Virus record (IMG/VR): IMGVR_UViG_3300032308_000454
Span: 1-24,671 of that record
Origin: a virus
Length of the DNA stretch: 24,671 nucleotides
Direction: 5' to 3' (one strand)
Shown one piece after another: positions 11,028 through 18,975 of the stretch. Both the position numbers and the translations under genes were made by a program. How positions within the stretch are numbered: position 1 is the stretch's first letter; every line of letters begins with the position of its first letter. The notes beneath the pieces were generated by a model. It made no database searches, was not told the origin of the DNA, and worked only from the letters and a program-made list of their open reading frames with translations.

Positions 11028-11527
11028 TTTTTTAATGCTAATGCTTCAGATTTATCTTTGCTGCCCTGGCTTGATCCAAAATAAAATGAAATCACTTGGG
11101 TTGCAGCACTTGTTAAAAAGCCCAGCGCATAAATCACAATGTTTTCTTGGCTATCTGGTATGTTCACAAACATTAGTATGCCAACCAATAAAAACGCTAC
11201 ACAAACAATACCAAGCGCAAGAATTGGCATAACCAACTTTTCTAGCCAATGAACATCAGGATTAGTAGCAATAGCCAGGCGCATTGCCCTAGCATCACCA
11301 CGATCTTTTACTTCTTGTTCAAACATGAATTCTTCATGCTTCATGGCCGCTTCTTTTAATGACGATAGCTTTTCATCAGATAACTTGCCATCAGCATCCG
11401 GCGTTAACGTAATACCTAGCTTTTCCTCAACGTGCTGTACACCTTTATCAAGTACAGAATCAACTACCTTTTGCATACCTGCGCCGGCAAGTTGCGACAA
11501 AATTGGTACTAGTAGCGGTAACATCAT
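11024..11527 (-). CDS. Phage holin, 3-TM family
   Basis: 167 aa. The N-terminal hydrophobic/amphipathic MLPLLVPILSQLAGAGMQKV is followed by a charged helical middle (KLSSLKEAAMKHEEFMFEQE) and two clear membrane helices at about 97-119 (MPILALGIVCVAFLLVGILM) and 128-149 (NIVIYALGFLTSAATQVISF). It ends YFGSSQGSKDKSEALALKK. The 'FYFGSSxGSKxK' ending and this layout are typical of the holin_3TMs family known from gene-transfer agents and phages. It forms inner-membrane holes that let the adjacent M15 endolysin out. Confidence 0.85.
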   Translation of the reverse strand: MMLPLLVPILSQLAGAGMQKVVDSVLDKGVQHVEEKLGITLTPDADGKLSDEKLSSLKEAAMKHEEFMFEQEVKDRGDARAMRLAIATNPDVHWLEKLVMPILALGIVCVAFLLVGILMFVNIPDSQENIVIYALGFLTSAATQVISFYFGSSQGSKDKSEALALKK

Positions 11528-12144
11528 TTAGCCCCTTGATCAAACATCCAGTTAATAAACCATGCAAACCCAGCAATAATTAATGTAATTACAAATCCAC
11601 CAATGCAGTTGTAAATAATATTAAATGTTTTAGCCCTAGCCCGTTTCTTACGCATCTTTATAGCAGCTAACGCTAACTTAGCTTCTGTGGCTGCTTTCCT
11701 AGCTGCTTCTGCTTTTTCTTCACGTTCTTTTCGTAACTTAGTTAAACGTTCAGAAAAATCATCCCACATCCCAGGTTCATCAAAATGATAAATAAAGTAA
11801 TGTTTAATCTGTGCGTAATACTGTTTAATTTCTCGATCCATCGCCATCATATCCATGACGTATTCAGCATCAGATATTGGATCAACTACTGGCTGCCCAT
11901 TGGCTATAGCTTCATCTTGGGCTTTTTTGGCATCTTCTAACTGCGATCTGCCAAGTTCATATTTACTTGCCGCTGTGAAAAACTTTTTTATCGGTGAAAG
12001 TGATTCGCCTAGTTTTTTCCCCGATTCAACACATTCGTTTACGCTATCTATAGCTTCTTTAGCTTCATCAGCAGCGGATTTAATGCTATTAATTACTAGC
12101 TTAACGCCTTGGATAGCTAACCCTATTGTAATCGGGTCGATCAT
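11524..12144 (-). CDS. Coiled-coil membrane protein in lysis cluster, 206 aa
   Basis: Helical throughout. The N-terminus MIDPITIGLAIQGVKLVINS may be a hydrophobic helix, the middle is coiled coil (KSAADEAKEAIDSVNECVES; LRKEREEKAEAARKAATEAK at about 139-158), then a basic patch MRKKRARAK and a C-terminal membrane helix IGGFVITLIIAGFAWFINWM (about 181-200). No family recognised with certainty. A cytoplasmic coiled coil ending in one TM is reminiscent of spanin or lysis-accessory proteins, though the charge and length (206 aa) are unusual. The stop overlaps the holin start. Confidence 0.65.
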   Translation of the reverse strand: MIDPITIGLAIQGVKLVINSIKSAADEAKEAIDSVNECVESGKKLGESLSPIKKFFTAASKYELGRSQLEDAKKAQDEAIANGQPVVDPISDAEYVMDMMAMDREIKQYYAQIKHYFIYHFDEPGMWDDFSERLTKLRKEREEKAEAARKAATEAKLALAAIKMRKKRARAKTFNIIYNCIGGFVITLIIAGFAWFINWMFDQGAK

Positions 12145-12152
12145 AATGCACC

Positions 12153-12383
12153 TTAACTTTTGCTAAACAAATGTATTAACCAGCCAACTCCCGTACTAAA
12201 TGCAGATATAAACAACATTCCCATCCAAAAACCACCACGGCCACGTTCGGCCAAGTAACATAATTCTTCTAGCTTAGATTCTAGTTTGTCTATTTTCTTA
12301 TTCATTTCCTCTAATTTTTTTTCGTTATTTTCCACGGTATTCCACAACACGCCGTATTTAACTGGATCAAGTTCAAATGACAT
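12153..12383 (-). CDS. Small coiled-coil protein with C-terminal TM helix, 76 aa
   Basis: Start put at ATG 12383 (MSFELDP), which has GGTGAA 6 bp upstream; the ATG at 12395 shares a TAATG with the upstream stop and has a poor site, so coupling could use either. Residues about 20-44 (NEKKLEEMNKKIDKLESKLE) are a heptad coiled coil, and residues about 52-72 (GGFWMGMLFISAFSTGVGWL) a membrane helix. Layout resembles XhlA-type hemolysin or small spanin-like proteins found next to phage holins. Function is inferred from position only. Confidence 0.65.
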   Translation of the reverse strand: MSFELDPVKYGVLWNTVENNEKKLEEMNKKIDKLESKLEELCYLAERGRGGFWMGMLFISAFSTGVGWLIHLFSKS

Positions 12384-12394
12384 ATTGTTCACCA

Positions 12395-13120
12395 TTATGT
12401 TTTCATGATGTATGCTAATGCGTAATACGGTGGCAAGTTTGCGCCAGTACCGCTTGAACCAGCAGAAGCATTTGATACAGAAATTCCAGTTGTTGCAGTA
12501 GAAATACTGCCAAAAGCTTGGTTTGTTACACTACCATTTGCACCACCAGTAGCTGTTCCAGTTGAACCGTATGCAGTTGTAGTATGTGTGTGACCAGGAT
12601 CAGTTACAGTTGCAGTATGTGTATGTGAAACAACAATAGCATCAGCAGTACCGCCAGTTGCGCCAACTGCATAAGTAGAACCAGCCGCAATAACAAAACG
12701 ATCACGTAAATCTGGCGTACCGTTTGATCCATTACAAAGCACCCATCCGGCTGGAATAGAACCAATTGATCCTGACCAAATAATGATCATCCCAGCAGTA
12801 AATGGACTAGTTGTTGCAGAAGCATTTTGTAAAATTGGATACAAATTATCCAAAGTTTGCAACGTTAAACCAGCAGATGTTTGAATAACAAACTTATAGC
12901 TATATCCTGTTTGCATCCATATTTCATTTGGTGTTCGGCCAGCAGCATCCAAAATAATTGGATTTGTATTTGGTATTGTGCCGTTATTGGTTGTGTAAGT
13001 TGTCAACGGCGTACTAGAACCAGCCTGGTAGGTATAAATTAATCCACCAGATAATGGCACCCCGTTATTGTCAAAAAATTGCTGGCCATTGCCAACTGGT
13101 GATAAAAGAACTGATGGCAT
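12395..13120 (-). CDS. Tail fibre/collar-domain protein
   Basis: 241 aa. The N-terminal FFDNNGVPLSGGLIYTYQAG (15-34) is an adaptor found in podophage tail proteins. The centre is a tail-collar domain (MIIIWSGSIGSIPAGWVLCN, then GTPDLRDRFVIAAG), the same fold as in T4 gp12 and microcystin-dependent proteins. Next come two HxH pairs (SHTHT at 165-169, GHTHT at 176-180) that in related fibres bind metal ions along the trimer axis, and a Gly/Thr/Ser-rich tail ending LPPYYALAYIMKT. It probably forms a receptor-contacting trimer. It follows the internal virion protein genes. Confidence 0.82.
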   Translation of the reverse strand: MPSVLLSPVGNGQQFFDNNGVPLSGGLIYTYQAGSSTPLTTYTTNNGTIPNTNPIILDAAGRTPNEIWMQTGYSYKFVIQTSAGLTLQTLDNLYPILQNASATTSPFTAGMIIIWSGSIGSIPAGWVLCNGSNGTPDLRDRFVIAAGSTYAVGATGGTADAIVVSHTHTATVTDPGHTHTTTAYGSTGTATGGANGSVTNQAFGSISTATTGISVSNASAGSSGTGANLPPYYALAYIMKT

Positions 13121-13131
13121 TATTGTTTATC

Positions 13132-15834
13132 CTATTTAATTAAATCTTGAATATCAACAAATCTTTGCTGCGTATTTTCTAAAGCTTTTTGTTCTGCTAA
13201 AGCTTCTGCTTTTGCACGTTTTGTAGCCGCACGGCCACTTAAAATTTCATGCGTTATTAATGCCGGTACACCCATGCCAACACCACCAGTTGCAGTTTCA
13301 GCAGCAACTGCGCCACCTTTAGTAATTAAATGTTCTTTAATTTTTGAACCTAATTTTTGTTCAACGTTAATTTTTTGAACTGCTGCGCCTTTGTAACCAG
13401 TATCAGTAGCTAAAATATGAACAGCATTATGGTAATCACGTAAATTGTTCATTTCTTCCGGCGTAAACAATCTGTTCATAACTTCACTATTAGCTTTCAT
13501 AAAATCAGTAACTTGCTTTGGTGTCTTTTTAGCAGCCAAATTATTAGCAAATTGCGCTTTAATTTCTGCTAAAGCAACACCGGCTTGTGGTTGTAAACTT
13601 TCAGGAACATTTCTTAAAGTTTCAATAACGTGCGTTATTTGATCTACCGGCATATCAGCAATGTTTTGCGCTATTTTTTCTATATCAACTTTACGATTAA
13701 TTTTGTTTGGACCTTCAGCATTTAATATCTTAGAAATGCCATTTGGATTGTCTAAAGTGTTTTTACGTAAAGTTACTAAATCACGGGCTTCTTTATAAAA
13801 TGGCGTGCTTTGGTCTATGTTTGCCAAAACATCAGCATCTACCGCATCTTTTAATTGACGATGCAAATTAGCGTTTTTACTATCCCAATTTTCATTTATA
13901 AACTTACGGAAATTTTCAGCAGTTTTAGCATCAGTTGGTAATAAATTACCATCTTTATCCATCATTTTTAATTGCTTCATTCTTGCTTTAGCAATATTAG
14001 TTAAACCAATAGTTTCTGTATTAGCTAAAGTTAGTGATTCATCATTTAAAATGTTTGCAATGTTTTGCGCTTCAACTGGAATATCTTTAGCAAGATTATC
14101 CCGATCTTTATATACCTTACTAATAGCATCATCAAAATGCGTTTCTAAACCTTGTAGTGGTTTTAAGATTGTATTGCCACGTCTGTAAAGCGAACTTTCA
14201 TCTAATCCTACGGTTCCACCAGTATTTTTAACTTGTTGTTCAGCATAATCAGCTAATCGTTTTTGTTCTTCTGCAAACTTTTCTTTTAAGAAATTACCAA
14301 TTGCTGTATCCGTGTTTGATGTAGCATAGTTAGTAGCACGTTCTTTGCCTTTACCTTCAATAGCTGCCAAATCTGCCTTATGATCTGATCCTAATACCCT
14401 ATTTAATGTTTGGGCACGGGCAAATTGTTCATCTATTGGTAAACCATTTTCAGCATATTTAATTTCAGTAAATGGCGCATCAGGCGTTGTTGGTTTAGCT
14501 GATCCAACTGCCGCATTTCCTGTGGTAGGCGTTTCTGTCAGCGTACCTTCCGCATAGGGTTGACGTTGTGATTCTTGACGTTGTTTTAATTCATCAAAAT
14601 TACGTTTTAAATTTTCTGCTGGCGTTTCATTTATTGGCGTTTCTTTTTTAGATTTCAATGCGTCAAATGAAGATTGCAAAGTTTGTTTGCCACCTTGGTA
14701 AACTTTTTTAGTAATATTTGCCGCAACTGGTGCCGCTTTAATCATAGCAGCGTTCATAAACCATTCTGCATCAGCTTTTGACATACCAGTTTCTTTAGAT
14801 ATGACATCAGCACCTTTTTCCATGTTTTTGCTAACGTATGTCATAAGCCGTTGTGAAGCTTCAGCGTTATACATTGGATCGTTAGTAATGCCAAAAGCTT
14901 TGCCTATCGGCTTATCAAATAATTTTGTTGTGTAATCTAATATATCCCTAGGCGTTATTGCTCTATCGTATCTATCACCAATTTTTGCATCACCAAAAAT
15001 AGCTTTTGCAGCTTCAGAACGTGGCTTTGCCTTGCTTGCAGTTTCTTCAAACAATCTAGCTATTGGCGTTCCAACAAAGTTAATTGCGCCACCTACACCG
15101 CCAAGAACGGTATCAGCTAAAGCAGCAGTTTGTTTAGGTAATTGGTTTGTGTAGTAATCAGGATTGCTTAGTGTATCTTTAGCTGCAATTAATTCATTTT
15201 TAACGTTTGCAAATTGATTTTTTACTTCTTGCTTTACGCCACCAAGTTGACCTTTAGCTTCAGGCGCAACAACAGCAGCAGCCGGTGCAGTAACAACACC
15301 TTGTCTATTTAAATACATTGCTATTGGGTCAACATCTTGACCATCAGGCATAGTAATATCTTGATTTGGTTTTGCGTATTCTTTTTTAGGATTAATTTCT
15401 ACGTGAACTGGATCACGTTTACCGTAAGGGCGATGTAGCCCAAACTTGTCTAAATAAGAATCTGGCAATATGCCAGGCAATATATCTATTGCATTTTCAT
15501 GAAAATATTCACGGCCAGGATATTTATCAGGATCAACTGCCATAAAGCCAGTAGTTTTTGAACCTGATTTTCTAGCTTGAAATTCCCTAGCTTGTTGCTC
15601 CCTAGTTCTTCTGCCGCTAGTAATTGGAAGCGGTATGCCTTTAGGATTTAATTCTTTATTGTTCATCCAATCAGCGTTTAGTGCTGCAATACGTTCTTTT
15701 AAATCAGGATTAATGTTTTCTATGTCAGCGTTAACATTTACTGGAACCTTAGTATTTACGGGCGCAGCTTTTTCAGGCCGTTTTAAATACTGGCTTAAAG
15801 GATCAGCATTTTCATCTAAAAGTTCAGTAGCCAT
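13132..15834 (-). CDS. Large internal virion/DNA-ejection protein with N-terminal M15-like peptidase domain
   Basis: 900 aa. Residues about 40-150 look like an M15/VanY-type peptidase: ITSGRRTREQQAREFQARKS (71-90), YFHENAIDILPGILPDSYLD (110-129) and KRDPVHVEINPKKEY (139-153), with H112, D117, H144 and E146 as candidate zinc or catalytic residues. The H-to-D spacing is shorter than the usual H-x6-D, so activity is uncertain. The remaining 700 residues are helical, charged and Ala/Lys-rich, as in podovirus internal core proteins that leave the head with the DNA. Two neighbours (15834-17306, 17315-18205) fill the same P22 gp7/gp20/gp16 gene slots. Role: local wall digestion and an ejection channel, inferred. 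Confidence 0.75.
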   Translation of the reverse strand: MATELLDENADPLSQYLKRPEKAAPVNTKVPVNVNADIENINPDLKERIAALNADWMNNKELNPKGIPLPITSGRRTREQQAREFQARKSGSKTTGFMAVDPDKYPGREYFHENAIDILPGILPDSYLDKFGLHRPYGKRDPVHVEINPKKEYAKPNQDITMPDGQDVDPIAMYLNRQGVVTAPAAAVVAPEAKGQLGGVKQEVKNQFANVKNELIAAKDTLSNPDYYTNQLPKQTAALADTVLGGVGGAINFVGTPIARLFEETASKAKPRSEAAKAIFGDAKIGDRYDRAITPRDILDYTTKLFDKPIGKAFGITNDPMYNAEASQRLMTYVSKNMEKGADVISKETGMSKADAEWFMNAAMIKAAPVAANITKKVYQGGKQTLQSSFDALKSKKETPINETPAENLKRNFDELKQRQESQRQPYAEGTLTETPTTGNAAVGSAKPTTPDAPFTEIKYAENGLPIDEQFARAQTLNRVLGSDHKADLAAIEGKGKERATNYATSNTDTAIGNFLKEKFAEEQKRLADYAEQQVKNTGGTVGLDESSLYRRGNTILKPLQGLETHFDDAISKVYKDRDNLAKDIPVEAQNIANILNDESLTLANTETIGLTNIAKARMKQLKMMDKDGNLLPTDAKTAENFRKFINENWDSKNANLHRQLKDAVDADVLANIDQSTPFYKEARDLVTLRKNTLDNPNGISKILNAEGPNKINRKVDIEKIAQNIADMPVDQITHVIETLRNVPESLQPQAGVALAEIKAQFANNLAAKKTPKQVTDFMKANSEVMNRLFTPEEMNNLRDYHNAVHILATDTGYKGAAVQKINVEQKLGSKIKEHLITKGGAVAAETATGGVGMGVPALITHEILSGRAATKRAKAEALAEQKALENTQQRFVDIQDLIK

Positions 15835-17306
15835 TATTGAAAATTACCTATACTTAAATCATGAAGAATTGAACTTTTTTCTTTAATCTTTTCCAATTCT
15901 TTTGGTGTCATTTTGCTTGTAATTTCATTAATACGATTTTGTTTTTCAGTTTGTGACAAATTAGAATTTGAAATATTTCGCATTTGAAAAATACGTGGAT
16001 CATAATTTTGTTTCCATGCGCTTTCAAATTTTTTTGCTTGTATCTTGCCGTTAATAATGCCACGTTTATCTATATACTTATCTAAACCTTCTGAAAACAT
16101 TTCTGCTGCTGTGGCTTCAGCTTTAACTTGTTGCATAATTGATTTAATTGCTTCTGGACTAATTTTTTCACTACCACTAAGTTTTGCATTTAAATCACGG
16201 GATGAATCAGTTTTATCTAATCCCATAATTGAAGCATTTCTGGCTTGAATTTGTGCAAGATTTTTGACCAATTTTTCAAGTTCTGGATTTTCAAAAACGT
16301 AACCAGTAATTTTGCTAAATGTTTGACCTAATTTAGTACCACTTGCAGAACTTAATAAATTTTCAACATTACGAACATTTTGTTGCAAATCTTTTGGAAT
16401 TTGTGCGCTTGCAATTGTATTTCTAACTAATTCATCGCCAGTTTTATAAGCATCTTTTTGAAACTCATTTAAATTAATAATGCCACTTTGATCTGGAACA
16501 AATTTTAAAGTTTCATCTTCATTAATTAATTTTCGCAATGGTTTAGTTTGTTTTTGTTCTTTAGTTTGTGTTGATGCAGGTGTTGGTGTGCCGCTTCCGC
16601 CACCTACTGGTGCAACTTCAACTACTGGCTTATTACCAGTTGTTGATTGTGTGGTGGTAACAACAGCAGTTTGACCACCAACAGTAGTCAATGCAGCACT
16701 AGGTGCAAATCTTGATTGTTGTTCGGTCAACGATAACATTTCATTTGCGCTTTGAATTGCAGTTTTAGGCAAATTTGGATTTGGTTTGCCTTGACTTGCT
16801 TGGGCACCAATTTGTAAATTGGATATTGCCGCATCAGCATAACGGTGAATGTTTTTGCTATCAGGAAATTGATTTTTTAAATTGTTTAACTTATCCATAT
16901 ATACTCTTGGATCAGTTACGCCGGCATAACCTAAAGCAGAATAAACACTAGCAACTACATTACGTTCTTTTTGATCAAAATTTAATTTTGATTCTTTAGC
17001 ATCCGTATTGTTTTTAGCCAATTGATTATATTTTGCAGCATATTCATGACCTGTTAATGGTGCAATTACTGGCAATGCAGCATTAATTTTATCTACATCA
17101 ATTTCACCTTGATCATTTTTCCAATTTTTTCCATCTTGAAAATTAAAAAAACCTTGAATTTCTTTTTGTTCAGCCGCAACAGCTTTAGCTTTTGCTGCTT
17201 CTATTTGTGCAACATCAGCCTGGTTAGAATAAGCTTGAAGTTTTAGCAAATCTGCCAAACTTGTTGGCTGTGTTTTCGGTTCTAAATTTACTGTAAATTG
17301 TGGCAT
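15834..17306 (-). CDS. Internal virion (DNA-ejection) protein, 490 aa
   Basis: No clear named domain. The N-terminus (PTSLADLLKLQAYSNQADVA) and first 60 residues are helical and Ala/Gln-rich. A Thr/Gly/Pro linker at about 205-260 (VVTTTQSTTGNKPVVEVAPV) separates a helical C-terminal half (VRNVENLLSSASGTKLGQTF; ELEKLVKNLAQIQARNASIM). Two helical halves joined by a flexible linker are usual for P22 gp20/gp16-type proteins, and the gene lies between the gp7-like and M15-bearing proteins. Its stop overlaps the downstream start (15834). Function is by position. Confidence 0.7.
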   Translation of the reverse strand: MPQFTVNLEPKTQPTSLADLLKLQAYSNQADVAQIEAAKAKAVAAEQKEIQGFFNFQDGKNWKNDQGEIDVDKINAALPVIAPLTGHEYAAKYNQLAKNNTDAKESKLNFDQKERNVVASVYSALGYAGVTDPRVYMDKLNNLKNQFPDSKNIHRYADAAISNLQIGAQASQGKPNPNLPKTAIQSANEMLSLTEQQSRFAPSAALTTVGGQTAVVTTTQSTTGNKPVVEVAPVGGGSGTPTPASTQTKEQKQTKPLRKLINEDETLKFVPDQSGIINLNEFQKDAYKTGDELVRNTIASAQIPKDLQQNVRNVENLLSSASGTKLGQTFSKITGYVFENPELEKLVKNLAQIQARNASIMGLDKTDSSRDLNAKLSGSEKISPEAIKSIMQQVKAEATAAEMFSEGLDKYIDKRGIINGKIQAKKFESAWKQNYDPRIFQMRNISNSNLSQTEKQNRINEITSKMTPKELEKIKEKSSILHDLSIGNFQ

Positions 17307-17314
17307 ATTTTCAC

Positions 17315-18205
17315 CTAAACTTTTGCGTAATTAACCATTTTGTAGCCATCTTGTCTTGTAACAACAGCATCAGGAATTATTTGCTCAACTTCATGCGCCA
17401 TTACGCCAACATATTTACCGTGGCCACAATATTCATCATCTTTAAATTCTGGTTTGTATTCATATGAATAAACTGGTAAACCGTTTGGCAACCATCCTAT
17501 AGTTTTAATATTTTCTTTCATTCTAATATCAGAACCAGTATTCATTATTGAATTAGGATTTTTTAAGCTATACAACATTGCGTAATTACTTATACTGTTT
17601 AAGCCGCCAGCTAAAGCATTACCAGCAGCCATTGTTCCAGCAGCTTGTGCGTTACCAATACTGGATAGCATATTAGAAGCATTAGCAGAAGCACCAGTTG
17701 CAGCATTTGCAACGGTTGTATTTGCTTGTTGTCCCATTCCAACGCCAGCACCTATATTACTTGCAACGTTAGAACGATTAACTTGGTATTGATTAAACGC
17801 ATCAGTTAAAGCATTTCCAGCATAACCTTGAGCAAATTGTTGGGCACCTTGAATTGCATTTCCACCAACCAAACCACCAGCAGCATTAAGTTGGGAATTT
17901 AATTGCCCCATGCCTTGTTGCAAACCAAATTGATAATTTGGCATCAAACGTGTCAAATCATCCATTGAAGGCTGGTTTGTAAAATAACCGTTGTTTAAAT
18001 TTTGGTTGTATAAACTTGCGGCATTTTCGCCAACTGTACGATAAGGTGCATTTTGTGCATTAATTCTATCGAACATTTCACGGTTGTATTGCAAACCCTG
18101 TGCGCCAGTTGCCGCATATTGGTTAGCCGCATCCCGTGATGCACCGGCTGAAATTAGAGAGCCGCCAATTGTTGCACCGGCAACAGCTACCATTCCCCAA
18201 GTCAT
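17315..18205 (-). CDS. P22 gp7-like DNA-transfer protein with C-terminal S74 chaperone/peptidase domain
   Basis: 296 aa. Residues 1-30 (VAVAGATIGGSLISAGASRD) are the Gly/Ala hydrophobic start common in gp7-like ejection proteins. The middle (about 90-210) is Gly/Ala/Asn/Gln-rich (QLNSQLNAAGGLVGGNAIQG). Residues 222-296 form an intramolecular chaperone (peptidase S74) domain: GSDIRMKENI with Ser 225 and Lys 230 (the Ser-x4-Lys spacing of the catalytic dyad), LPVYSYEYKPEF, and YVGVMAHEVEQIIPDAVV. S74 domains usually trimerise fibres and cleave themselves just before the Ser, so the mature protein would lose about 72 residues. An S74 domain on an ejection protein recurs in phages but is less usual than on tailspikes. 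Confidence 0.8.
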   Translation of the reverse strand: MTWGMVAVAGATIGGSLISAGASRDAANQYAATGAQGLQYNREMFDRINAQNAPYRTVGENAASLYNQNLNNGYFTNQPSMDDLTRLMPNYQFGLQQGMGQLNSQLNAAGGLVGGNAIQGAQQFAQGYAGNALTDAFNQYQVNRSNVASNIGAGVGMGQQANTTVANAATGASANASNMLSSIGNAQAAGTMAAGNALAGGLNSISNYAMLYSLKNPNSIMNTGSDIRMKENIKTIGWLPNGLPVYSYEYKPEFKDDEYCGHGKYVGVMAHEVEQIIPDAVVTRQDGYKMVNYAKV

Positions 18206-18208
18206 AAT

Positions 18209-18724
18209 CTATACCCCTTTATTTTCAATTTTAGACAATTCGTCAACAGAAGCTATTAATCCCATTTGTTCATAATCTGGGGCTATTACTTCTTCCTCAA
18301 TTTTGTCTAAATTTTCTTCGCCAACAAATTGCGTCAAATGAATTGTTGTCCACAAAGTATCTTCTATTGCATAAACTGAACGTTTTAAACCTATTTCAGA
18401 AACAAAAGTAACTGGACCTTCCAAATGTTTTTCACCAAATTCTGTGTAAATAATTACTTTACCTTTTGAAATAATATTAAGGTGTTCATGTTTGTGTATT
18501 TTACCGATAATTAACGTATCTTTTGGAATTAACATTTCCCGTGCGTAAGTGCAACACCCATATTTTTCGTCTTTTGGCGCAAAATAATGCTTAACAATAC
18601 AATCTTCCAAAGTTGATTCAACAACACCATCTTCAATCATTTTATTAAGCCCGTTTTGTACGGTCAAAATATCCTGACGAAATTTAACTTTATCTAATGA
18701 ATTGTTAGGATTAGTAAGATTCAT
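18209..18724 (-). CDS. Cupin-like phage structural-region protein, 171 aa
   Basis: The middle forms a cupin-like beta barrel: CTYAREMLIPKDTLIIGKIH, KHEHLNIISKGKVIIYTEFG, then GPVTFVSEIGLKRSVYAIED and TLWTTIHLT. H-x-H-E-H residues (about 77-81) could bind a metal, as in true cupins, but other members of this phage family vary there. The N-terminal 45 residues are helical and polar, and the C-terminus is acidic (EENLDKIEEEVIAPDYEQM). I recognise the family from phage tail regions; its function is unknown. It overlaps the upstream 84-aa gene (ATGA). Confidence 0.72.
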   Translation of the reverse strand: MNLTNPNNSLDKVKFRQDILTVQNGLNKMIEDGVVESTLEDCIVKHYFAPKDEKYGCCTYAREMLIPKDTLIIGKIHKHEHLNIISKGKVIIYTEFGEKHLEGPVTFVSEIGLKRSVYAIEDTLWTTIHLTQFVGEENLDKIEEEVIAPDYEQMGLIASVDELSKIENKGV

Positions 18725-18975
18725 GGGTTGTAATATGGCACTTTAAAAGGCTGGCCGTTAACAGTAATATTAATAAATCCCACCGGATTTGATGGAAGTG
18801 TAGCAGCCCCTTGAGTTGCTGTGGTTGCTGAAGTAAAGTTTATTATATTAAGAAAAAACTGCTGCCAGGCTCTAGTTGGCCGTTTTGTTTGGCCATCCAA
18901 AAATTCTGATTGTGGGTATGGATTACTTTGGCTGTTTGTCCAAACGCCATTACCTGAATTATTACTAGTAGCCAT
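18721..18975 (-). CDS. Conserved small structural-region protein, 84 aa
   Basis: Starts MATSNNSGNGVWTNSQSNPY, continues LDGQTKRPTRAWQQFFLNII and ends GAATLPSNPVGFINITVNGQ plus KVPYYNP. The C-terminal 'GAATLPxNPVGFxxVTxxGxxxKVPYY' block is typical of small virion-region phage proteins next to the gp10-like gene. Possibly a tail or head decoration protein; no direct evidence. It follows the gp10-like stop by one base and is coupled to the cupin-like gene downstream. Confidence 0.68.
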   Translation of the reverse strand: MATSNNSGNGVWTNSQSNPYPQSEFLDGQTKRPTRAWQQFFLNIINFTSATTATQGAATLPSNPVGFINITVNGQPFKVPYYNP

